64,000 nt of DNA from Streptomyces solincola (GCF_002982015.1 NZ_PVLV01000071.1:29005-93004); one strand, 5' to 3'. Positions 46,899-56,352 are shown, numbered from the stretch's first letter. Notes: generated from the letters alone by a model not told the origin. A program made the numbers and translations.

Positions 46899-48353
46899 AT
46901 GACAGAGAGCCAGCCGCTGGCTGCCGCCAGCGCTTCCGGAGAAGTCGCACTGCGCGAGCCCCGTCGAGCCGCCATTGACGGCCTCCGGGATTTCCAGGAC
47001 CTGATCCTGGCCCGTCTCGGTGGCCTGGGGCTGCCCACCGAGGATGTTCTGGTCGCGCTCAACCAGCGGCATGCCCTGCTGCAGAGCACCGAGCACGCTC
47101 TTGCAGGCCTGGACGAGGAGCAACTGGCCCGCTCGGCCTACATAGCGAAGATGATCATGGCGGGCTCGGTCGGGTTGTTCGATGCCGCGCTCAACTATCT
47201 CTGGGACGAGACCGTCATCGAGCTGCGCAAGCGGGTGATCGGCTACGACCTTTCGTACTTCTATGCCGTCGCGGAGAAGAGCGAGAACCGTCGCAAGGAG
47301 CTGAAGACCCCCGAGGACCTGATTAAGCTCGACGACGCGAAGCTGCTTAGCGGGGCCCGTGAGATCGGGCTCATCAGCGATGTCGGCTATCACCAGGTCG
47401 ACCACATCCGGTTCATGCGCAACTACGCCAGCGCGGCCCACCCTAACCAGGTGTCGCTGACGGGCCTTCAGCTCGCCGACTGGCTGGAGACGTGCATCCG
47501 AGAGGTGATCACGCTCCCGCACAACAATGTGGTCGCCGAGATCAAGAAGCTGGTGGTCAACGTCCAGGCCGCGAGGCTGGACAGCACCTACCTGGCACAG
47601 ACGGCGGTGTTCTTCAAAGAACTGCCCGGCGAGAAGGCCGACACCCTGGCCTACGGACTCTTCGGGGTCTACACCGCCATCGGCGCCGAGCCGCACACCC
47701 AGGACAACATCCGCGATCTGTGGCCAAAGCTCTGGCCCTATCTCTCCGAGGACGCCCGCTTCTGGGCCGGCACGCGCCTCGGTCGCTTCCTGGCCGATGC
47801 CGACCATGCGCAGGCCGCCCTTGCCCGCCAGCTCATCGACCTTGCCCAGGGCAGCAGTTACCTCCCCGAGGCGGTCAAGGTCTCGGAGATGGCCGAGGCG
47901 ATCGAAGAGCTCATGGACGTGCACCTCGCCATGGACAACTTCTACAACGAGCCGCGAATAGCCCGGCGCCTCGCCGAACTCGTGGGACAGCATGGGTCTG
48001 TCCCCACCAACCTAGTCCGTCAGTACGTCAAGACTGTGGTCGCGGTGTTCCTCACCAATGGCAACGGCGTGGTGTTCGCGGCCGACCCGATCTACCTCGA
48101 TTTGATCGGCCGATTCGACCCGCAGCAAGCGTCGCTCGCCCTCCGGTCGTTCGCCAACGCGGAGATCTCAAGCCAGCTGCAACGCCCTCTGTCTCGGACG
48201 AAGTGGGACGAACTTCTGAACGTGCTCGACGTCAAGATCACTGGACGGCCAGAGCGGGAACTCCTCCAGGCAATTCGCGAGTTCCCGGGCACCCCGGACA
48301 AGCTCCGCCTGGGGTCCGGCATCAAGCGCTATCTCGACGCGGTCCCACGCTGA
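46899..48353 (+). CDS. Unknown protein with HEPN-like R-N-x5-H motif
   Basis: A 484-residue, mostly helical protein of no family I recognise with confidence. Residues about 80-205 contain a helix bundle with SVGLFDAALNYLWDETVIEL and HIRFMRNYASAAHPNQVSL, where Arg174-Asn175 and His181 give the R-x(4-6)-H signature of HEPN ribonucleases. The remainder is helical repeats (VKVSEMAEAIEELMDVHLAM, LARQLIDLAQGSSYLPEAV). ATG 46899 follows TACCCT by 6 nt, suggesting a leaderless message. Its place between two defence-like cargo blocks supports an RNase role in abortive infection, but this is inference. Confidence 0.7.
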   Translation: MTESQPLAAASASGEVALREPRRAAIDGLRDFQDLILARLGGLGLPTEDVLVALNQRHALLQSTEHALAGLDEEQLARSAYIAKMIMAGSVGLFDAALNYLWDETVIELRKRVIGYDLSYFYAVAEKSENRRKELKTPEDLIKLDDAKLLSGAREIGLISDVGYHQVDHIRFMRNYASAAHPNQVSLTGLQLADWLETCIREVITLPHNNVVAEIKKLVVNVQAARLDSTYLAQTAVFFKELPGEKADTLAYGLFGVYTAIGAEPHTQDNIRDLWPKLWPYLSEDARFWAGTRLGRFLADADHAQAALARQLIDLAQGSSYLPEAVKVSEMAEAIEELMDVHLAMDNFYNEPRIARRLAELVGQHGSVPTNLVRQYVKTVVAVFLTNGNGVVFAADPIYLDLIGRFDPQQASLALRSFANAEISSQLQRPLSRTKWDELLNVLDVKITGRPERELLQAIREFPGTPDKLRLGSGIKRYLDAVPR

Positions 48354-48527
48354 GCCGAGCATGTCGAAGAGAGCACCCGCCGCTGCCGGATGTGGCCCTG
48401 GCCGAGCCGTCGGTGAGCGGGGCAGCCGCCCGCTGCACCTCGCCGAGGGCCGGGTCGCCCCCGGCAGCGCACCTGGCAGGATTCGCATCAATCTGCCTGA
48501 GAATCTGTGCCTGTCTGTCCCCTACGG

Positions 48528-50762
48528 TTATGACGTCACCGCAGCTGCCTGAATTGCTACGCGGATACCGAGGTCCACGGTTCCGTCCTGGGCCAAGCCT
48601 GAAAAGTGTCGTGCGGAGCGCGGGTGATCTCGCAGGACCGCCGCTAGAAGTTGCGCTGCCTGCCCTGACAGTGAGCGTAGCCAGGGCGCGATTCGGTCTT
48701 GGGCACTCCACTGATCCCATGTGGCATCCCAAGTACACATCGTGCGGGCGGCCTCTTCGAGGAGGTCCCAGTCGTCCTTGGCTGCGGCGAAATTCGCGAT
48801 GGCATGAAGCCACATGGCGACGCGGGCCGCATCGACGAACTGGACACGTCGCGTTCCTTGGCCATCAACGTGGTCGGACATCGCCTTGAAGAGGCGACCG
48901 CTGGCTTGCGGGTCGCGGGACAGCCACGGGCCGGCCTGTTCGGCAGAGAGAGACACCAGCGCGCGGACATACAGGTCGTAGTCTTCAGGATGGTCCGCGA
49001 CCAGCTCAAGCAGGGATCCCACTGCTGCTGGATCACCGGCGCGCGTCCGTTCCAGTAGGCGCTTTGCTTGTTCACTCGGAGGTTCCGCTGGCTCAGTTAG
49101 CTCGCGATTGATCAACTCTCGAAGGTCTTGAATGCTCTGCACCCTTTGCCGGGGATCGGCATGTGTGGCAAGTCGGGTGATGTTCCTCCATGGGCCTGGC
49201 GGAGGGGAGAGTGGCACGTTCATCTGCGGATACTGACCAGTAAGTGCCCAGGCAATGACCCGTCCAATGCCGTAGATGTCGGCTGCTGCCGTTGCCTCGT
49301 GTGCAGCAACGAAGAGTTCAGGCGCTGCGAAGCCTTCCGTGCCGAGCTCGAAACGGGTGCGTCCTGCCTGCGTAGTCTGACCTCGCGGCCTCCGAACGAT
49401 TCCCCAGTCCGCGAGAGTCCATCGGTTGTCCAGCAGCAGAATGTTTGACGGTTTCACGTCGCGGTGTAGCCAGTCGTGCGCATGAGCAAGTTCCAGTACA
49501 TCCATCAGCGCCTCGACTAGAGCTCGCAACTGCACGGGGTCGCCCAGACTGTCGCGTCGTTGCTCTGCGGTAGCCTGCGCCATCGGCATGACAAGCCACC
49601 CATCTACAGGGTTGGAGTCGAGGATGGGCATGTAGTGCGCGTGCTGGCCGAGCAGCTGAGAGATTTCGATCTCTCGCCTCATCCGAGCTGCCGGGGTGTC
49701 TCGCTGTGAGTTTCTGCGCTTGAAGGCGACCTCGACGTCGGTCGGCTTGTGAATAGCCCGGAAGATCTGCGCCTGTCCGCCCTCTTCGTTGGGTAGGCGA
49801 TCGAGACGATAGTCCCTTCGCTCCCCGCGGGCCTGAGCGCGGACCAGGTCATACAGGTTGGCAGTGCCCTTGGGGGCAGAGGCGCGAACTAGTGGCCTCT
49901 TGGTCGGAACCATGGGTCGCGCCTGCACTGGAATGCGTTTCCCACCGTAAACGGTGTAGCCACTGATCGAGTCCACAGGCATCAGCGCATAACCATCGCG
50001 AGCCAACAAGGAATTGAAGAACTCCAGCAGCTTTTGCACTTCTCCCTCGTCGGTCCGCACCACAGGGTGGAGCATCTCGGAGAGGAATCGCAGAAGAACC
50101 GCGTCCGGGCCTCGCCTCAGCCCGAACCGTTCATCGGTGAATACCCAGTCCGGTTCCCAGTCGTCGTTATTAACGCGATGCTGATAGATGTCACCTTCGG
50201 CCGTTTGGAAGCGCGAGTCGTAGCTTTCGAACGCATCCAGATTGAAGATACGCTTGAGGAATTCTGCCTCCTCTAGCCTGCCTGCCCACTCGGTATGCTG
50301 AAGTCGAAGGGTGTCGAAGAGCCGCATGCGGGTGACTTCGGTGAGGCGTGTCGGCTTTCCGTCGCCCGGACGCGTGTCTTGCGGTTGGAAGAGCCTTGGC
50401 TCCTGGCCTCCCTCCAGCGCCTGCCGCCAGTTCGCGTCGGGGGCGCGGAGGGCTGGCCTGACTAGGATTTGATTGACGGCAGGTCGGTCATTTTGAGCGG
50501 CCACCTCGATGATCGTAGGCAGCAAGTGCTCTACTACCTCATCGTCAAAACTGGGAATGTCCACTGCATCGATGTAGAGAACGGCAGCCCAGTAATAATC
50601 GTTCCAGTTACTGGATGTCGTATAGCCGTCCTCTGTTTGCGCGAATTCTAGCCTTTCAACTGCACGGAGCAGTTCCGTCGCACCGTTGTCTGAGCGAGCA
50701 GCGAAAATTGCGGCAGCCTGCGCCAGTACGCGCTCTCCGATTTGTTCCTGCTCGCTATTCAT
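48528..50762 (-). CDS. Ser/Thr protein kinase with AbiJ-NTD3-like N-terminal region
   Basis: A 744-residue protein. Residues about 138-275 (TEVTRMRLFDTLRLQHTEWA ... DIYQHRVNNDDWEPDWVFTD ... LRFLSEMLHPVVRTDEGE) resemble AbiJ-NTD3, a domain seen in abortive-infection proteins. A Hanks-type kinase spans about 318-560: Lys348 in VAFKRR, Glu364, HRD in WLHRDVKPSN (433-435), DWG (452-454) instead of DFG, and GTEGFAAPE. The C-terminus (about 575-744) is helical repeats. The DNA is visibly lower in GC than its surroundings and the codon choice less biased, suggesting separate transfer. It probably phosphorylates host targets upon phage sensing (inference). No transmembrane helix. The 172-nt gap to the convergent HEPN-like gene holds nothing notable. 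Confidence 0.82.
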   Translation of the reverse strand: MNSEQEQIGERVLAQAAAIFAARSDNGATELLRAVERLEFAQTEDGYTTSSNWNDYYWAAVLYIDAVDIPSFDDEVVEHLLPTIIEVAAQNDRPAVNQILVRPALRAPDANWRQALEGGQEPRLFQPQDTRPGDGKPTRLTEVTRMRLFDTLRLQHTEWAGRLEEAEFLKRIFNLDAFESYDSRFQTAEGDIYQHRVNNDDWEPDWVFTDERFGLRRGPDAVLLRFLSEMLHPVVRTDEGEVQKLLEFFNSLLARDGYALMPVDSISGYTVYGGKRIPVQARPMVPTKRPLVRASAPKGTANLYDLVRAQARGERRDYRLDRLPNEEGGQAQIFRAIHKPTDVEVAFKRRNSQRDTPAARMRREIEISQLLGQHAHYMPILDSNPVDGWLVMPMAQATAEQRRDSLGDPVQLRALVEALMDVLELAHAHDWLHRDVKPSNILLLDNRWTLADWGIVRRPRGQTTQAGRTRFELGTEGFAAPELFVAAHEATAAADIYGIGRVIAWALTGQYPQMNVPLSPPPGPWRNITRLATHADPRQRVQSIQDLRELINRELTEPAEPPSEQAKRLLERTRAGDPAAVGSLLELVADHPEDYDLYVRALVSLSAEQAGPWLSRDPQASGRLFKAMSDHVDGQGTRRVQFVDAARVAMWLHAIANFAAAKDDWDLLEEAARTMCTWDATWDQWSAQDRIAPWLRSLSGQAAQLLAAVLRDHPRSARHFSGLAQDGTVDLGIRVAIQAAAVTS

Positions 50763-50969
50763 CGCCCTGACTCCCCCTTGCGCGTATGCCGGAACGATCC
50801 GCGCTTACGTCAGCAATTCGTATCCGATTTGGACGCGACCGACCCCACGCCGCCCCGACATCCCTCCTCCGCTCAGCACGGCAGGATGACTAGCGTAGAC
50901 CCGATGGACCAGAGAGAAGAGAGTGTGAGGCAACGTCGTTGCATAGGACCCACAGGATTCTCAGGGGAT

Positions 50970-50997
50970 GGTCCGGGCCCGACACCGGGCCCGGACC
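50970..50997. terminator. Terminator downstream of the dehydrogenase cassette
   Basis: A perfect 12-bp stem (ggtccgggcccg and complement) with an acac loop, 24 nt past the stop of the nucleotide-sugar dehydrogenase gene. It separates the cassette from the kinase gene start at 50762. Confidence 0.8.
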
Positions 50998-51021
50998 GAC
51001 AGCCGCCCTGGGCGATTCGGA

Positions 51022-52341
51022 TCAGGGACGGCCGAGTGCCCGGTAGGTCCATCCGGCCCGACGCCAGGTGTCGGGGTTGAGGGTGCCGCGGCCGTCGATG
51101 ACCACAGTTTGGGCGGGGCGGCGGGCGAGGCGGCGCGGGTCGATGTGCCCGAACTCGGCCCACTCGGTCAGGTGGAGGAGGAGGTCGGCGTCTTGGACGG
51201 CGGCGATCGGGTCCTCGATGTAGTCGAGTTCGGGGTGAAGCTTGCGGGCGTTGTCGAGGGCCTTGGGGTCGGTGACGGTGACGGTGGCACCGAGGTCGTG
51301 GAGCTTCTGGGCGACGGCGAGGGCGGGCGAGTCGCGGATGTCGTCGGTGTTGGGCTTGAAGGCGGCGCCCCAGACGGTGATCCGCTTGCCGGCGAGGTCA
51401 CTGTCGAGCTGTTCGTGCGCGAGGCTGACGACGGCCTCGCGGCGGCGAGTGTTGACGGCGTCGGCCTCGCGGAGGATGCCGGTCGTCGCTTCGGCCCCGA
51501 GCTTGGCGGCCTGGGCGATGAAGCCACGGAGATCCTTGGGCAGGCAGCCGCCACCGAACCCGAGGCCGGGCCGCATGCCGCGTCGGCCGATGCGGGCGTC
51601 ATGGCCGAGGATTTCGGCGAGCTGGTGGACGTCGGCATCGGACTTCTCGCAGAGTTCGGCCATCGCGTTGATGAACGAGATCTTCGTGGCGAGGAAGGAA
51701 TTCGCAGCGCCCTTGGCGAGTTCGGCCGTGGCCCAGTCGGTGACGATCGTCGGGGTGCCGGACTCGATGATCCTCTCGAAGCACTTCCGCAGCATGGTCT
51801 CGGCCCAGGTGTGCTCGGTCTCGAAGCCGAGAACGAGCCGGTCGGGGCGGAGAGTGTCTTCGATGGCGAACGATTCGCGCAGGAACTCAGGGTTCCAGGC
51901 GACCTCGACGCGGTCGCCGGCCGGAGCGACCTCGTGCAGCAGTTCGCGGACGCGGGGTGCCGTGCCGACGGGGACGGTCGACTTGACCACGACCACGGCC
52001 GGGCCGGTGAGGCGGGGTGCGAGCTGGCGGACGGCGGAGTAGAGGTGGGTGAGGTCGTAAGTGTCCTCGCCAGGGGTCTGCGGGGTGCCGACGCCGATGA
52101 AGTGCAGGTCGGCGAAGTGGGCGGCCTCCGCGTAGGAGGCGGTGAACTTCAAGCTTCCGGTGGCTGTGTGTTTGGTCAGCAGTTCGTCCAGGTCGCGCTC
52201 GAAGAACGGGGCCTTGCCGGAGTTGAGGGTGGCGACCTTGTCCATGTCGGAGTCCATGCCGAGGACTTCGTGGCCGAGTTCGGCCATGCAGGCCGCGTGG
52301 GTGGCACCGAGGTAGCCGCAGCCGACGACAGTGAGCTTCAT
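51022..52341 (-). CDS. UDP-glucose/nucleotide-sugar 6-dehydrogenase
   Basis: A 439-residue NAD-dependent enzyme of the UDP-glucose/GDP-mannose dehydrogenase family. The Rossmann motif is LTVVGCGYLGATHAACMAEL; other signatures are GVGTPQTPGEDTYDL, VKSTVPVGTAPRVRELL, AWNPEFLRESFAIEDTLRPD, LAKGAANSFLATKISFINAM and the catalytic-Cys segment PGLGFGGGCLPKDLRGF. It would oxidise a nucleotide sugar to its uronic acid. It is the last gene of a block with NUDIX and asparagine-synthase-like genes (gap to NUDIX 55 nt). Its presence as mobile cargo is unusual and suggests sugar or nucleoside modification. Confidence 0.93.
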   Translation of the reverse strand: MKLTVVGCGYLGATHAACMAELGHEVLGMDSDMDKVATLNSGKAPFFERDLDELLTKHTATGSLKFTASYAEAAHFADLHFIGVGTPQTPGEDTYDLTHLYSAVRQLAPRLTGPAVVVVKSTVPVGTAPRVRELLHEVAPAGDRVEVAWNPEFLRESFAIEDTLRPDRLVLGFETEHTWAETMLRKCFERIIESGTPTIVTDWATAELAKGAANSFLATKISFINAMAELCEKSDADVHQLAEILGHDARIGRRGMRPGLGFGGGCLPKDLRGFIAQAAKLGAEATTGILREADAVNTRRREAVVSLAHEQLDSDLAGKRITVWGAAFKPNTDDIRDSPALAVAQKLHDLGATVTVTDPKALDNARKLHPELDYIEDPIAAVQDADLLLHLTEWAEFGHIDPRRLARRPAQTVVIDGRGTLNPDTWRRAGWTYRALGRP

Positions 52342-52396
52342 GACGGGGTGTCCTTCCAGGTGGGGCCGCCCGGCCCGCCGGCCCTTCAGGACACGG

Positions 52397-52834
52397 TCAG
52401 GCGGGCCGGGCGGCCAGGTAGCGATCGATCCCGTCCCGGATGAACGGCGGGATCGTGAGGATGTCGAGGTGTTCGGGGGCGAAGAATTGGAGCTTGACGC
52501 CCTCGCTGAGCGGGAGGCTGGTCTCGTCGCCGTCCCAGTCGGCGGCGAAGAACGTGATCAGCTGGCCGGAGCCGTGTTCGTCACGGATCTCGAAAAGATC
52601 GGTCAGGTTCCGGACGGTGAGTCCGGCTTCCTCGTCAAGTTCGCGGACAATCGCAGCGGCCGGGTCCTCGCCGGGGTCGCAGCCGCCGCCCAACAGGCTC
52701 CAGTGGGCTGGCCAGGCGATGGCGGGGAGGTCGTCGCGGAGGTGGAGGAGGAGTTCGCCGCGACGGTTGGTGATGATCGCGACGGCTCCGCGGGCGGCGC
52801 CCGGCTCCGGGCTTGCGGTGGTGTCGGAGTGCAT
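52397..52834 (-). CDS. NUDIX hydrolase
   Basis: A 145-residue NUDIX enzyme. The Nudix box starts GGGCDPGEDPAAAIVREL and continues DEEAGL (about residues 48-71), matching Gx5Ex7REUxEExGU. The N-terminus VAIITNRRGELLLHLRDDLP is the usual first strand pair. It hydrolyses an X-linked nucleoside diphosphate. It lies between the asparagine-synthase-like gene and the dehydrogenase gene on the same strand, so a nucleotide-sugar substrate or product is plausible, not shown. Confidence 0.92.
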   Translation of the reverse strand: MHSDTTASPEPGAARGAVAIITNRRGELLLHLRDDLPAIAWPAHWSLLGGGCDPGEDPAAAIVRELDEEAGLTVRNLTDLFEIRDEHGSGQLITFFAADWDGDETSLPLSEGVKLQFFAPEHLDILTIPPFIRDGIDRYLAARPA

Positions 52835-52862
52835 CCCCTCACCGTAGTAACGGAGTTAGGGA

Positions 52863-54629
52863 TCATGCGGCAACCCTCACCGTCTGGCCCGAAAACCAGG
52901 CGGCTGCCATGAGGGCCTGCATCCGGGTGCGGTCGAACCGGCCGCCGGGGGCCAACCCACCCTCAAGAAGGGGGCGAAAGCCCGGAGGGGCGTCGGTGAG
53001 GGCGGTGTTGATCTGTTCGTCGGCCCACTGGGCGAGGTTGCCGTTGAGCCAGGCAGGGACCGGGGAGGCGAAGCCGAGCTTGTCGCGGCTGGCCCAGACC
53101 TCGCGGGGCAGGCCGAGGGTCTTGGCGGCGTCCCGCAGGATCCGTTTGCCCTGGGCCGGGTCGGTGATCTTGTGCTCGACCGGGAACCGGTAGGACAGCT
53201 CGACCAGGTCGCGGGCGAGGTAGGGGGACCGGCGTTCGAGCGCGTAGGCGGAGGCGAGCTTGTCGCTGGTCATCACCAGAGGCCGCCAGGCCGTCGCCAG
53301 GTCGGCCAGGGTCAGGCCGCGGGCCAGGTCCCCGCCCGCGCGGGCCATCGCGTCGGCGACCACGTCCCTCACTCGGCCGTCCGGGTCCGGCCCGCGCAGG
53401 ATCAGCCGGGCGGCGGCCTCCGCAGCCTCCAGGGGTTCGCCCGCGGTGTGCATAAGCTTGGCGGCCAGCGGCCGGTATGCCTCCAGCCCCGCATTTAGGA
53501 CGGCGTCGGGGCCAAAGAGGACCAGGGCCTGGCGGACGTAGCCCATCAGGAACTCGTCCGGCCCCAGCCCGCCGATCACGACACGAAGGCCAAGGTCGGA
53601 GATCTTCCGGTAAGCCATGTGCTCCGAGAACGTGGACGCGTTACCCATGGGGTAGTCCAAGGCCCGCATCATGTGCGGCAGAGCAGTGGTGAAGTCGACG
53701 TGGTCCGGCTCGACCACCACCAGCTCGGCCTTGATGTCCCGGGCAATCACGGCGGCCGTGGAGGACTCGTCCAGACGGTCCTGACCCCGATAGCGGACGG
53801 TGACGCAGACAGGCGGCCTCATCAGGTAGGCCAGCACCGCCGAGTCCAGCCCGCCGGAGAGGAGGAGGGCGAAGTCGCAGGCCGGAGACCTGAGCGGGAT
53901 CTGCTCGGCCAGGACCGTGGAGAACCTCGCCAGAGCCTCGCTGTAGTTGCCGGCGTATGGGGCCCGGTCCTCCAGGTGCCACCAGGTCATCTGGTCGATC
54001 GAGCCGGTGGTGACGTCGAAGGACAGCAGGGTGGCCGGAGCCAGCAGTTGGATGCCCTGGAACGGGGTGTCGGCCCCGGTCGGGGTCTCGATCGCGGTGA
54101 CTTCGGGCCGTAAGACCAGCGGGGCCGGGCCGTAGCCGGTCAGCGTGGTGACCTCGGAGGCGAACGCGAGCCGGCCGCCGTCCAGGCGCCAGTAGAGCGG
54201 CTTCTCGCCGAGCCGGTCGCGGGCCAGGAACAGCTTCGCGACCCTGGGGTCATAGATTGCGAGGGCGAACATGCCGTCCAGGCCGTCCAGGCAAGACGGG
54301 CCGATCTTGGCCCAGGCCCGCAGCAGGAGGTGGGCGTCCGACTCCCGCTCGCGGACCTGGATGCCCCAGGCGGCGGCCTGCTGCCGCCAGTTGTAGATCT
54401 CTCCGTTGAAGGCCAGCAGGACGCCGGTGGACCGGTCCAGGTAAGGGCCGGGCATGGCCTGCGGGTCGACGATCAAGAGGGTGTTCATGGCCAGCACCGC
54501 CCGCCCATCTTGGGCAGTGGCGTGCATGGTGCCGTCCGGGCCACGGTAGTGCTGCGAGTCGCCCATCGCGGCGACGGTCTTCTCGTGCCGGAGAGCGTCG
54601 CCTCCGGCCAGTCCTGCGATTCCGCACAT
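52863..54629 (-). CDS. Asparagine synthase-like glutamine amidotransferase
   Basis: A 588-residue AsnB-type protein. MCGIAGLAGG supplies the N-terminal Cys nucleophile, with HYRGPDG and LLAFNGEIYN; the synthetase domain carries the PPi loop LLLSGGLDSAVLAYL and GGLGPDEFLMGY, then KRILRDAAKTLGLPREVW. ATG 54629 was chosen because the Cys must follow Met; GGGGGTGA lies upstream. It may amidate a carboxylate, possibly the uronic acid made by the downstream dehydrogenase, or another small molecule, rather than make asparagine. This metabolic link is inference. Divergent from a TPR regulator. Confidence 0.9.
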   Translation of the reverse strand: MCGIAGLAGGDALRHEKTVAAMGDSQHYRGPDGTMHATAQDGRAVLAMNTLLIVDPQAMPGPYLDRSTGVLLAFNGEIYNWRQQAAAWGIQVRERESDAHLLLRAWAKIGPSCLDGLDGMFALAIYDPRVAKLFLARDRLGEKPLYWRLDGGRLAFASEVTTLTGYGPAPLVLRPEVTAIETPTGADTPFQGIQLLAPATLLSFDVTTGSIDQMTWWHLEDRAPYAGNYSEALARFSTVLAEQIPLRSPACDFALLLSGGLDSAVLAYLMRPPVCVTVRYRGQDRLDESSTAAVIARDIKAELVVVEPDHVDFTTALPHMMRALDYPMGNASTFSEHMAYRKISDLGLRVVIGGLGPDEFLMGYVRQALVLFGPDAVLNAGLEAYRPLAAKLMHTAGEPLEAAEAAARLILRGPDPDGRVRDVVADAMARAGGDLARGLTLADLATAWRPLVMTSDKLASAYALERRSPYLARDLVELSYRFPVEHKITDPAQGKRILRDAAKTLGLPREVWASRDKLGFASPVPAWLNGNLAQWADEQINTALTDAPPGFRPLLEGGLAPGGRFDRTRMQALMAAAWFSGQTVRVAA

Positions 54630-54960
54630 CTGGTTCACCCCCGAGCGTGAAGTCGTGGTGCCTGGCGGCGGTCGCCGTCGGGAGCCCCTTCCTGGCATCC
54701 CGGCGGCGGCCTGTGCCCTCATCACACCCGTCGGGCCCGTGTGCCGGGCAGGGCTCGCAGGGGGGCTCACAACTTGCGAAACCGGTTCACCCAGGGTTCG
54801 CGGGGCAATACCCTCAGTGCCTCAAGGCGCGGGAAGGCGGACCGGCTTCCCGCGCCCAGCCGGAATGCGCACGACTGAAAATGCCCAGTCGACGCGGCCG
54901 GCCCCATGGCGTTTCCTCGTCAGCAGCCATGTTGCTGACCTGGTGGAAGAGGTGCTGAAG

Positions 54961-56352
54961 GTGGCGTCGACCAGCCGTCGGAAGCGTCCGCCGAACGCGG
55001 ACCTGGCCCGGCTCATCGAGACCAGCGGAGCGAGCCACAAGTCCCTGGCTCTGCGGGTCAACCAGCTCGCCCAGCAGGCGGGGCTGGAGACGGACTACTC
55101 GCATACCTCGATCGCGAACTGGTGCCAGCGGGGCATGATCCCCAAGTGGCCGGTGCCGAACCTCCTCGCGCAGGCGATCGGTGAACGGCTCGGCCGACCG
55201 GTGTCGCTTGGCGAGATCGGAATGGGCGATGCGGAGACACCGGACGCGGATGTGGGGTTGGATTTCCCGCGGGACCGTGGCGATGCGGTCCGAGTGGCCA
55301 CCTCGTTCTGGAGTTTCGTGAACCGCCGCGACTTCCTGACCGGATCCGGCTTCGCCGTGTCCGCGTTCACCACCCCCGTGACCCGCTGGCTGGTCACCCC
55401 CGCCGACGAGGCCGCCGACCACACCGGCGGCAAGCAGGTCGGCCGGGCCGACCTGGAAGAACTCCGCGACGCGGCCGACGAGGCCCGCCGCTGGGACTCT
55501 AAATATGGCGGCGGGAACTGGAAGGCCAACTCCGTCACCGTCTGCCTCCAGGAACGGGCCGCCCCGCTGCTGCGGGGCTCCTTCACCGACGACGTCGGCC
55601 GCGATCTGTTCTCCGTCACCAGCGAGCTGTCCCGGCTGGCCGGCTGGACAGCCTTCGACGTCGGACAGCACGACGTCGCCCAGCGACACTTCATCCAGGC
55701 CCTCCGCCTCGCCCGCGCGGGCGGCGACGTCGAGCTCGGCTGCTATGTCCTGACCACCATGGCGATGCAGTCGCTACTACGGGGCTTCGCCTCCGAGGCC
55801 GTCGACATGGCCCAGGGAGCCTTCGAGCGGGCCAATGGGCGGGCCGCCCCCAGGGTGCTGGCCTTCACCAAGCTGATCGAGGCCCGTGCTCACGCCCGCG
55901 ACAGGGACGCCAGGGCCGCCTCTCGGGCCCTGAGGGCTTCCGAGGACCTCCTGAGCCGGGCGGAAGCTTCCAGCGGCTCAGAGCCTGCCTGGATTGACTT
56001 CTATCACCATGCCCGCCTGTCCGCGGACGCTGCCGAGGTCTTCCGCGATCTGAAGAACCCCAAGGCAGCCCTGGCCTGGAACCAGCAGGCCACCGCCATG
56101 CCGACGGGGGTATTCACCCGCTCGGTCGGGATGCGCCTGGCGATCGTGGGGACCGCCCACCTCCAGGCCCGCGACCTCGACCACGGCCTGGAACTCGGCA
56201 ACCGGTCGGTGGACATCCTCGCCCGCGTCCAGTCCTCCAGGGCCAAGGACTACGTCCGCGAATTCAGCACCGCCCTCGCCCCCTGGCGCCGGGAGCCGGC
56301 CGTCCGCGAGTTCATCCACCGCACCCGCCAAGAACTCGGCGCCGCCGCCTGA
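54961..56352 (+). CDS. Helix-turn-helix / TPR regulator of actinobacterial type
   Basis: About 463 residues from GTG 54961 (ASTSRRKRPPNADLARLIET); GTG 54952 is an alternative. The N-terminus is an XRE-like DNA-binding domain (LARLIETSGASHKSLALRVN ... YSHTSIANWCQRGMIPKWPV). An RRDFLTGSGFAVSAF stretch resembles a twin-arginine signal but is internal, as in many such regulators. The C-terminal part is TPR-like (HFIQALRLARAGGDVELG ... DLDHGLELGNRSVDILARV). It probably regulates the divergent asparagine-synthase cassette in response to a small ligand or peptide. The 331-nt gap (54630-54960) holds no other gene. Confidence 0.82.
   Translation: MASTSRRKRPPNADLARLIETSGASHKSLALRVNQLAQQAGLETDYSHTSIANWCQRGMIPKWPVPNLLAQAIGERLGRPVSLGEIGMGDAETPDADVGLDFPRDRGDAVRVATSFWSFVNRRDFLTGSGFAVSAFTTPVTRWLVTPADEAADHTGGKQVGRADLEELRDAADEARRWDSKYGGGNWKANSVTVCLQERAAPLLRGSFTDDVGRDLFSVTSELSRLAGWTAFDVGQHDVAQRHFIQALRLARAGGDVELGCYVLTTMAMQSLLRGFASEAVDMAQGAFERANGRAAPRVLAFTKLIEARAHARDRDARAASRALRASEDLLSRAEASSGSEPAWIDFYHHARLSADAAEVFRDLKNPKAALAWNQQATAMPTGVFTRSVGMRLAIVGTAHLQARDLDHGLELGNRSVDILARVQSSRAKDYVREFSTALAPWRREPAVREFIHRTRQELGAAA

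Noticed and set aside
48168..48491. 107-codon minus-strand frame downstream of the kinase gene
   Set aside because: Mostly antisense to the end of the HEPN-like gene, with no ribosome site or recognisable content.
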